Below are positions 1 through 5,759 of a DNA stretch of 14,900 nt, piece after piece (within the stretch, counting starts at the first letter, position 1; every line of letters starts with the position of its first letter). The DNA is taken from assembly GCA_007128675.1 (NCBI GenBank), contig SKWY01000149.1, positions 1 through 14,900 on the forward strand, written 5' to 3'. Origin of the DNA: Deltaproteobacteria bacterium (lineage in GTDB: Bacteria > Myxococcota > Myxococcia > SLRQ01). Position numbers and translations under genes: made by a program. The notes under the pieces are model-generated. The model had not been told where the DNA came from, did no database searches, and was given only the letters and a program-made list of their open reading frames with translations.

Positions 1-2
1 AG

Positions 3-206
3 GACGTGTCCCACGCGCAGGGCGGGTTGTACAAGGGGCGCAAGGCGGGCGCCTTGGGCGACGTGGGCGCCATGTCGCTGATGAGCGGCAAGTCCTTCGC
101 CATCGGCGAGGGCGGCATCTTGGTCACCGACGACCGGGAGATCTACGACCGCGCCATCGCGTGGGGGCACTACAGCCGCTTCAAGCCGGACAACATCGAG
201 ACGGAG
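3..206 (+). other. Fragment of a DegT/DnrJ/EryC1-type sugar aminotransferase, open at the left edge
   Basis: The reading frame is open from base 3, and the GTG at base 6 is an internal valine codon, not a start. The peptide resembles the middle of PLP-dependent nucleotide-sugar aminotransferases: a SHAQGG segment, a GDVGAMSLMSGK stretch whose lysine sits where the PLP-binding lysine lies in this family, then EGGILVTDD and the RAIAWGHYSRF segment. The N-terminal and C-terminal parts of the enzyme are missing; after about residue 66 the frame becomes FtsK. All 68 codons from base 3 to base 206 end in G or C, unlike the sequence that follows. It is best read as foreign sequence attached to this contig, although a real recombination cannot be excluded from sequence alone. 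Confidence 0.75.
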
Positions 207-1694
207 CTAGACAAGGAAGCCCTCGTGGAGACGGCTCGGCGGCTCACCGAGAAGCTTCGTGACTTCGGCATTGCAGGAGAGGTCGTCCAGATTAGGCCAG
301 GCCCGGTCATCACGATGTACGAGTTCAGGCCGGGCCCCGGGGTCAAGATCAGCAAGATCCAAGGCCTCGCGGACGATCTCGCAATGGCCATGGAGGCGCT
401 CCGAGTAAGGATCGTCGCCCCCATCCCCGGTAAGAACGCCGTCGGCATCGAGGTTCCAAACGCCCAGCGTCAAACGGTATCCATGCGAGAGATACTGGAG
501 CAGGACACATACCTCGAGGCGAAGAGCAAGCTGACTCTCGGCATGGGAAAGAACATCGAGGGAGATCCCCTCATCGTCGATCTTGCCAAGATGCCTCATC
601 TGCTGATCGCTGGAACCACCGGCTCGGGCAAATCGGTGGCGGTGAACGGAATGATCACCTCAATGCTCTACAAGGCCACGCCAGACGAGGTGCGATTCAT
701 CATGATCGACCCCAAGGTCTTGGAGCTGAAGCTCTACGAGGGCATCCCCCATCTACTGTTGCCGGTAGTAACCGATCCGGCCAAGGCTGCCTTGGCACTT
801 CGGTGGGCTACCGAGGAGATGGACCGACGCTACCATCTGCTCGCCGACTTGAACGTGCGCGACCTCTCGACCTTCAACAAGAAAGTTACACGTCTCCATG
901 ACGAGTGGGAGGCCCGCCAGGCCGAAATGCCGCCCTTGCCGTCGCTCGACTCCTTCCAAGGCGACCCCGATGAGCTCGAGAACCTCAGAAGACGACATGA
1001 GGAGCGCTGGCTGGCGGACCCGCCTCCTCCCGAGCGCCTCCCCCTGCTCGTCATCGTGATCGACGAGCTTGCCGACCTCATGATGGTAGCTTCGCGAGAG
1101 GTCGAGACACACATCGCCAGGCTTGCTCAGAAGGCCAGGGCAGCGGGCATTCATCTCCTGGTCGCCACGCAGCGCCCTTCGACGGATGTCCTCACCGGCG
1201 TCATCAAGATCAACTTCCCCGCCAGAATCAGCTTCAGAGTCGCAAGTCGACACGACTCTCAGACAATCATCAACGAGCCGGGCGCGGAGAAGCTCCTAGG
1301 CAACGGCGACATGCTAATTATTCCTCCTGGACAGTCGGAGCCCGTGCGCGCGCACGGAGCGTTCCTGGCGGAGAACGAGATCGAGCGGGTCGTCGAGCAC
1401 CTGAAGACCCAAGGTGAACCCGTGTACGACGAGACGATCCTTCAACCCAGGGACGATGGAGACGGGACCACGGGAGAGGACGATGATGACAGCGCACTGG
1501 ACTCCAAATGGGATGAAGCGCTCGCCATCCTGTCCGAGCGAGACACGATCAGCGTCTCATGGATCCAGCGACGCCTGGCCATCGGTTACAACCGGGCCGC
1601 CAGGATGATTGAGAAGATGGAGCGGGAAGGAATTGTCGGGCCCGCGGATGGGAGCAAACCCCGCGAGGTGCTCCTTTCCGCGCCGCCCTCTTGA
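6..1694 (+). CDS. ftsK: DNA translocase FtsK, C-terminal motor and gamma domains (5' end replaced by aminotransferase sequence)
   Basis: FtsK is a septum-located hexameric ATPase that pumps DNA toward dif during chromosome segregation. FtsK-like sequence starts at about base 207 (residue 68) in the alpha/beta motor domain. Walker A is GTTGSGKS at residues 203-210 and Walker B is VIVIDELADLMM with D353-E354. The motor end reads RHDSQTIINEPGAEKLLGNGDML, where the usual consensus is DSRTIL. The C-terminal winged helix (about residues 500-555, with IQRRLAIGYNRAARMIEKME) is the gamma domain that recognises polar DNA motifs in characterised FtsK. Between the MDRRY segment and Walker B lies a charged, proline-rich insertion of roughly 50 residues. 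The N-terminal membrane helices and linker are absent because of the junction, so the 562-residue frame is not a natural protein as it stands. The gene converges on the TIGR04255 gene with three bases between stops. Confidence 0.9.
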   Translation: MSHAQGGLYKGRKAGALGDVGAMSLMSGKSFAIGEGGILVTDDREIYDRAIAWGHYSRFKPDNIETELDKEALVETARRLTEKLRDFGIAGEVVQIRPGPVITMYEFRPGPGVKISKIQGLADDLAMAMEALRVRIVAPIPGKNAVGIEVPNAQRQTVSMREILEQDTYLEAKSKLTLGMGKNIEGDPLIVDLAKMPHLLIAGTTGSGKSVAVNGMITSMLYKATPDEVRFIMIDPKVLELKLYEGIPHLLLPVVTDPAKAALALRWATEEMDRRYHLLADLNVRDLSTFNKKVTRLHDEWEARQAEMPPLPSLDSFQGDPDELENLRRRHEERWLADPPPPERLPLLVIVIDELADLMMVASREVETHIARLAQKARAAGIHLLVATQRPSTDVLTGVIKINFPARISFRVASRHDSQTIINEPGAEKLLGNGDMLIIPPGQSEPVRAHGAFLAENEIERVVEHLKTQGEPVYDETILQPRDDGDGTTGEDDDDSALDSKWDEALAILSERDTISVSWIQRRLAIGYNRAARMIEKMEREGIVGPADGSKPREVLLSAPPS

Positions 1695-1697
1695 TCG

Positions 1698-2375
1698 TCA
1701 AACGCGCTGCTCCTCGAAGGTCTGTCTGGCCTCGTCGGTAACGAGTCTTTCGAAGGCGTCCTCGACGTTCTGGTGAACCTCCTCGAGGCACGCGGCCAAG
1801 TTGGGAATGTCGCCACAATCGCCGGCATCCAGGTAGTCGTGAATATCCAGGAGGACCACACCAAATGGTGCCCGGCTCGAATGGCTCGAACCGGCCGTAG
1901 CCACGAGCTTGTGCCCAGGGTTCAAAGGCTTGAGGATCATGCGACGCCTGAAACCGTTTGCGCGACTCGACTCGACCTTCAGATACCGCGATACATCCAT
2001 GTGGGGATTAGGGAGGGCAATCCTGTTCACGTACCTGATCCCAATCCTCTCCACACGCGCACTTCCCATCACCTCCCGATGCAAAGCCACCATGTCGAGA
2101 ACACTCGAGCTTAGAACCCGGAAGCCTGGATAGGGTCGCAGCTGGGAGACTATTACCTTGTGGGGAAAGAACTGGACTGTCTGGGAATCGTCCTTACGAG
2201 ACACTATGAGTCTGGCCCTGCTTTCCTTGGCCGGAGCACTCACCTGTCTGGGGTACTGCTCCAATAGGTGCGCGCGCAGGTGGAACGGCGTTTCATCGGT
2301 CCACTGCCCTCCGGTCACTACCGCCTCGCACCTCACCTCGACTATGGGAGGACGCTGATATCTCTTTTTTGCCAT
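1698..2375 (-). CDS. TIGR04255 family protein, function unknown
   Basis: The 225-residue protein matches my knowledge of the sporadically distributed TIGR04255 family. It has the N-terminal PPIVEVRCEAVV strand, a central GIRYVNRIALP motif, and a C-terminal ACLEEVHQNVEDAFERLVTDEAR helix. No signal peptide or membrane segment is visible and no catalytic motif is known for the family. I chose the ATG at 2375: it lies 9 bases after AGGAGA and puts the conserved segment at the N-terminus. The frame extends upstream to 2429, but the 18 extra residues look non-conserved. It is the last gene of the minus-strand run that begins with the YIP1 protein, 77 bases after the preceding small gene, and faces ftsK tail to tail. 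A cytoplasmic protein of unknown role is all that can be said. Confidence 0.75.
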   Translation of the reverse strand: MAKKRYQRPPIVEVRCEAVVTGGQWTDETPFHLRAHLLEQYPRQVSAPAKESRARLIVSRKDDSQTVQFFPHKVIVSQLRPYPGFRVLSSSVLDMVALHREVMGSARVERIGIRYVNRIALPNPHMDVSRYLKVESSRANGFRRRMILKPLNPGHKLVATAGSSHSSRAPFGVVLLDIHDYLDAGDCGDIPNLAACLEEVHQNVEDAFERLVTDEARQTFEEQRV

Positions 2376-2452
2376 GAGCCTTGCTCTCCTGTCTTTTGGT
2401 GTACCTGCCAGTGCAACGAGCATTGCCATGGAGAGAGTGCCCTGCTCTTCGG

Positions 2453-2671
2453 CTAAGGCGCAGGCCAGAGAAAAGGGCCGAATATGAGAAGCATCAGCAG
2501 GAGCAAGACTACCGCCGCGGCTACCACGACCAAGGTCCGCATGCGACGCCTGCTCTCCTCACTGCCTTCTTCAAAGCCGCTGTCCATGGGCTCTTCTCCA
2601 AGGCTAAGATTGTTGCCGCACACCGACCAAAGCCAGCGGGTCACTTCATCCCACAGCGAGATTCGACTCAT
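2453..2671 (-). CDS. Small tail-anchored membrane protein, unknown function
   Basis: This is a 72-residue protein without a recognised family. It has a soluble N-terminal half (MSRISLWDEVTRWLW, then an acidic stretch with EEGSEESRRR), followed by one very hydrophobic C-terminal helix of about 20 residues ending in WPAP. The RRRMR cluster before the helix predicts a cytoplasmic N-terminus by the positive-inside rule. The ATG at 2671 and a GTG at 2689 are both possible; neither has a clear Shine-Dalgarno, which fits translational coupling to plsY, whose stop lies 12 bases before the GTG. Position and hydrophobic pattern suggest a real gene, but the call rests on this alone. Confidence 0.55.
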   Translation of the reverse strand: MSRISLWDEVTRWLWSVCGNNLSLGEEPMDSGFEEGSEESRRRMRTLVVVAAAVVLLLLMLLIFGPFLWPAP

Positions 2672-2701
2672 GCGAAGCCCGAGAATCACCGGAAGATGGG
2701 G

Positions 2702-3349
2702 TCAGAGTTCATGCTCCGATCGGCTCATGAGGCGCCGAAAGTTCTCGTGATGCCGCAAAATCACCACCACTCCCATAGTGGCCGCCAAGGCTGCCGGCAT
2801 GACGCCGCCTGTCAGATACGCCACCGGAACCGAGAGCGCCACCCCGATGATGGACCCGATGCTGGCAACCCGAAAAACGGCGACGACAATCGCAAAGGCC
2901 ATCAGTCCAGCGACAGCGGCAAGCGGCGCAACCCCGAGCATCACCCCAAGAGCGGTTGCCACTCCCTTGCCTCCTCTGAACCTCAACCACACCGGATAGC
3001 AATGACCTAGAAGCGCGGCCAGACCCGTTGCGGCAACCCAGAAGGCTGTCTTATCGATACTGGCGACCGCGTGGAAGGAGAAGTACACGAGCGCATCCTG
3101 CCGGGGTGAATCGGCGAAGAAGAAGCCCACCAAGAGAACCGGGAAAAAACCCTTTGCGGCATCGAGCACAAGGGTAGCCACCCCCATGGGCCGTCCCACC
3201 AATCGGGCCACGTTCGCGGCTCCGATGTTCTTGCTGCCTCCTTCGCGCACATCGATTCCGTGAAAACGCCGAGCGAGGATCATTCCAAAGGGAATCGATC
3301 CCAACAGGTACGCTCCACCGAGCACCAGAAGACCATGGAAGAAGCCCAC
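2702..3349 (-). CDS. plsY: Glycerol-3-phosphate acyltransferase PlsY
   Basis: PlsY is an inner-membrane enzyme that transfers an acyl group from acyl-phosphate to glycerol-3-phosphate, giving lysophosphatidic acid, the first step of phospholipid synthesis. The 215-residue length is normal. Family motifs appear in order: GSIPFG (17-22), GSKNIGAANV (38-47), GHCYPVWLRFRGGKGVAT, ASIGSI, and RHHENFRRL near the C-terminus. Several hydrophobic segments match the polytopic topology. The second motif is usually GSGNxGATN, so Lys40 and Ala45 are small departures. It starts 27 bases after the DUF2752 gene and is followed closely by the small membrane gene, so it is probably transcribed with both. Its usual partner plsX is not in the window. 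Confidence 0.96.
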   Translation of the reverse strand: MGFFHGLLVLGGAYLLGSIPFGMILARRFHGIDVREGGSKNIGAANVARLVGRPMGVATLVLDAAKGFFPVLLVGFFFADSPRQDALVYFSFHAVASIDKTAFWVAATGLAALLGHCYPVWLRFRGGKGVATALGVMLGVAPLAAVAGLMAFAIVVAVFRVASIGSIIGVALSVPVAYLTGGVMPAALAATMGVVVILRHHENFRRLMSRSEHEL

Positions 3350-3376
3350 GGAATCAAGGCTACTCCCAACTCGCCC

Positions 3377-3898
3377 TCAAGCCCAATCTCCGATCACGAA
3401 ATGCCGTATCAAAAGGTAGCCCCAATTCGATAGCACCACTACGGCGGTGATAACCCCGACGCCAATCGAGGCGCGGCGACTCAAGTAGATCCGAGGCCAA
3501 GGCCGACGGAGAACAAGACGAAGGAGGCCAAGGATTACGAAGAGCACCAAGAAGAGAAACAGCAAGGTCCCTAGTGGGCTAACCAGAAATGCCCCAGCGA
3601 AATCCAGATTCGCGGTACGCACGAAGGAGCGGGTGAAACCACATCCGGGACACGGTATACCCGTGATGATCCGAAAAGTGCAGGGAGCCAGACCGTCCAT
3701 AAGGGAGAAGGGCACGAAGCGAGCGACCAGAATGGCCAACAAGGCCACCGCCAAGTAGGCATCGGCTAAACCGAGACCAAACTCACGATTGTGTCCTGGC
3801 GATAGATGAACCCCGTACTTCAGGCGTACCGCCGGCAAGTAAGACGACTGGTCGTTCACGGAGCGGTCGTCTCTTTGCCACGAGGCTCTTCGCTCCAT
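3377..3898 (-). CDS. DUF2752 family membrane protein
   Basis: The 173-residue protein carries the DUF2752 signature: C73, then TGIPCPGCGFTRSFV (80-94), followed by an AGAFLVSPLG segment. One hydrophobic helix lies before the signature (about 45-65) and two lie after it (about 105-125 and 140-160). The CPGCG motif could bind metal or undergo redox chemistry, but the family function is not established. I chose the ATG at 3898, which lies 7 bases after the stop of the YIP1 gene with an AGG-containing site between. The frame is open to 3949, but that longer start would overlap the YIP1 gene by 44 bases. Its place between YIP1 and plsY points to a membrane role. Confidence 0.85.
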   Translation of the reverse strand: MERRASWQRDDRSVNDQSSYLPAVRLKYGVHLSPGHNREFGLGLADAYLAVALLAILVARFVPFSLMDGLAPCTFRIITGIPCPGCGFTRSFVRTANLDFAGAFLVSPLGTLLFLFLVLFVILGLLRLVLRRPWPRIYLSRRASIGVGVITAVVVLSNWGYLLIRHFVIGDWA

Positions 3899-3905
3899 TA
3901 CCTGC

Positions 3906-4808
3906 CTACCCCATACCCGAAGCCGCCACTGCCTGGGACATGAGGCCACCCATCAACAAGCCTCCAAGGCAGCAGCACAAGCAGCAGACCAGGAACCAAA
4001 TCAACACGGCTAGGGAGGCTTTGAGAGGGGTGGTTCGCTGAAGGAAGAAGATGGCGGTAATGGTCAGGACCAAGGCCCAGATCATCCCAATCAAGCTTCC
4101 GCAGAGTGGAACTACCCCTATCAGCCAAGGTGTGCTCCCATAGCACGCCGCGCGAAAAGAGGCGTTCCATCCGTGATTGTTGGCGCCAAAGACAAGAACG
4201 CCCAAATGAACCATTGCGGCGGCGATCAAAATACCTATTGCCGCGATCACGGGAGACAGAAGAAGTGATGCCACCAGGTTCCCAGGTCCCGTGGCATGGG
4301 TGATGAAGGTCTCGAGAAGCTCGGCGAGCTCGGGCGGCAGCTCGTCGAGCTCGGGCGTTGCCGAAGGACCAGGAGAGAAGGCGCTGGTCACGAAGTTCCA
4401 GATGTTCCCGGCAAGAAGACCTATGGTGAGGCAAAGCCAACCGAAGAGAAAAGCGCCGTCAACGTTATCCACCCGCATCCGACGAAAGAGCGATGCCGGA
4501 TCGAACAGCGCCATCTTCACGGTTAGAAAAAAGCCGTTGAGGAAGCCTATCTCGCCCCGTCTTTCGAATGGGCTGGACTCACCGTTCGAACCTGCCGGGC
4601 CTCCTTCGTCTCCCGATCCCCCTCGTGGCGACCAATCCGGGGACGATTCGGCTCCCTCCCACCTTTCTCCACCGGTGGGGCCACCGCTCATTCCTCCCGG
4701 TGAATGAGGAGCCTCGACATATACGTGCGTACCGCAGTGTGGACAGTACTGGGCACCGGTATCCTCGATCTCGAATGTCTTGTTACAGCTCGAGCATTGG
4801 GCAATCAC
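3906..4808 (-). CDS. Zinc-ribbon and YIP1-domain membrane protein
   Basis: The 300-residue protein begins with a four-cysteine zinc ribbon (C5, C8, C22, C25), followed by a flexible Gly/Pro/Ser/acid linker (about 34-85). A conserved RRGEIGFLNGFFLTVKMAL entry leads into a polytopic region resembling the YIP1 domain, with about five hydrophobic segments. An acidic helix, PELDELPPELAELLETF, sits between the first two. The last helix is unusually cysteine-rich (VCCLCCCLGG). The start is the GTG at 4808, with a strong GGGAGGGG site close upstream; it places the first zinc cysteine at residue 5. Such zinc-ribbon/YIP1 fusions are common in deltaproteobacterial genomes and lack a defined function. 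The gene heads the run toward DUF2752 and plsY, only 22 bases after the tRNA terminator. Confidence 0.85.
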   Translation of the reverse strand: MIAQCSSCNKTFEIEDTGAQYCPHCGTHVYVEAPHSPGGMSGGPTGGERWEGAESSPDWSPRGGSGDEGGPAGSNGESSPFERRGEIGFLNGFFLTVKMALFDPASLFRRMRVDNVDGAFLFGWLCLTIGLLAGNIWNFVTSAFSPGPSATPELDELPPELAELLETFITHATGPGNLVASLLLSPVIAAIGILIAAAMVHLGVLVFGANNHGWNASFRAACYGSTPWLIGVVPLCGSLIGMIWALVLTITAIFFLQRTTPLKASLAVLIWFLVCCLCCCLGGLLMGGLMSQAVAASGMG

Positions 4809-4830
4809 GGCCCCTCCCTGGTCATGCGCG

Positions 4831-4862
4831 AAAACGGCCGCGAGGACGAACCCTCGCGGCCG
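4831..4862 (-). terminator. Intrinsic terminator of the tRNA-Pro transcript
   Basis: A perfect 11-base-pair stem (4835-4845 with 4852-4862, CGGCCGCGAGG and its complement) encloses a 6-base loop. On the minus strand it is followed directly by TTTT. It lies 18 bases beyond the 3' end of the tRNA, so it should end transcripts from the tRNA and any read-through from rpe. It stands 22 bases before the YIP1 start codon. Confidence 0.85.
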
Positions 4863-4880
4863 CGGACTCTCGAGGTGGTG

Positions 4881-4954
4881 TCGGGAAGACAGGATTTGAA
4901 CCTGCGACCCCCTGCTCCCGAAGCAGGTGCTCTACCAGGCTGAGCCACTTCCCG
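4881..4954 (-). tRNA. tRNA-Pro (anticodon CGG)
   Basis: The 74-base cloverleaf folds completely by eye. The acceptor stem CGGGAAG pairs with CTTCCCG; the D arm is GCTC/GAGC, with AGCCTGGTA in the loop. The anticodon arm CCTGC/GCAGG holds the loop TTCGGGA with anticodon CGG. The variable loop is GGGTC, and the T arm is GCAGG TTCAAAT CCTGT with one G-T pair. The C1-G72 pair and discriminator A fit bacterial proline tRNAs. CCA is not encoded, so it would be added after transcription. It reads CCG codons. It may be the tail of the SirB1-rsmB-rpe transcript (101 bases after rpe) or have its own promoter, which I could not identify. Confidence 0.97.
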
Positions 4955-5055
4955 TAATCGGCCGCCCTCAATGGCGGTCATCTACATATTCCCTGCGCCA
5001 AAGGCACGATATTCCGTTTGTAAAGGCATTCGTAGCGTACCGACAAAGCTATGAC

Positions 5056-5742
5056 TCAAGGCAAGCTCGATGCCTCTTTTCTCATTCTTCCAATCTCTTC
5101 CTGATAGCTCCTAGCGCCAAATATCGCCGAGCCAGCCACGAGTATCGTAGCCCCTGCGCATGCTACTGATCGAGCGTTTGCGACCTTTACGCCACCGTCC
5201 ACCTCGATGTCAACCTCGAGGCCGCGAGCGGCAATCCTCTCGGCCAGAGACTCGATCTTTTGCAGGACCGCTGGAATGAACGACTGTCCCCCGAAGCCTG
5301 GATTGACGCTCATGAGAAGCACCATGTCCACATCCTCCAGCACATGGTCGATCATCTCCAGGGGAGTGTGCGGGTTTAGAACTACGGAGGGACTCGCTCC
5401 CAGCTCCCTTATCCGCTGCAGTACCCTATGCAGATGTGGGCAGGCCTCCACGTGAACAGTTAGAATGTCGGCTCCAGCACCAATGAAGGCTTCGAGATAG
5501 CGCTCTGGTGATTCGATCATCAAGTGAACATCGAGAGGCAGCGAGGTTCTCATCTTGACGGCGTCGACGACCATCGGGCCGACGGTGATATTCGGCACGA
5601 AATGCCCATCCATCACGTCGATGTGCACGAGATCGGCGCCCGCCTTCTCGATTGTGACAATCTCCTCGGCCAACCGGCCGAAGTCGGCGGAAAGGATCGA
5701 AGGTGCTATGGCCACCCTGGCTGGATCTTTTCTTACGAACAT
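5056..5742 (-). CDS. rpe: Ribulose-phosphate 3-epimerase
   Basis: Rpe interconverts ribulose-5-phosphate and xylulose-5-phosphate in the pentose phosphate pathway, in the cytoplasm. At 228 residues the protein has the standard TIM-barrel length. It shows IAPSILSADF (12-21), HIDVMDGHFVPN (40-51) with metal and catalytic residues H40 and D42, DVHLMI with H73, MSVNPGFGGQSFI in the phosphate-binding region, and EVDGG with the second catalytic aspartate. I chose the ATG at 5742, which gives the usual N-terminus just before the first strand. The longer frame to 5838 would run 79 bases into rsmB and adds sequence without family character. It starts 17 bases after the rsmB stop codon and is clearly in that operon. 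Confidence 0.96.
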   Translation of the reverse strand: MFVRKDPARVAIAPSILSADFGRLAEEIVTIEKAGADLVHIDVMDGHFVPNITVGPMVVDAVKMRTSLPLDVHLMIESPERYLEAFIGAGADILTVHVEACPHLHRVLQRIRELGASPSVVLNPHTPLEMIDHVLEDVDMVLLMSVNPGFGGQSFIPAVLQKIESLAERIAARGLEVDIEVDGGVKVANARSVACAGATILVAGSAIFGARSYQEEIGRMRKEASSLP

Positions 5743-5759
5743 TGGTCTGCTCTCTGAAG

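Noticed and set aside
753..1253. 166-residue minus-strand ORF
   Set aside because: It is antisense to the FtsK motor domain, which is conserved in the plus frame.
2381..3010. 209-residue plus-strand ORF
   Set aside because: It is antisense to plsY and the small membrane gene; the His/Arg/Pro-rich composition has no family character.
4568..4957. 129-residue plus-strand ORF ending in GKTGFEPATPCSRSRC, and the overlapping 4704-4943 ORF with RQDLNLRPPAPEAGALPG
   Set aside because: These peptides are the well-known false translations of the strand opposite a tRNA gene; the segment is tRNA-Pro and the rest is antisense to the YIP1 gene.
4955..5055. tRNA promoter in the rpe-tRNA gap
   Set aside because: TTTACA, TTGGCG and TATGTA occur on the minus strand but not at a usable spacing; no promoter can be assigned.
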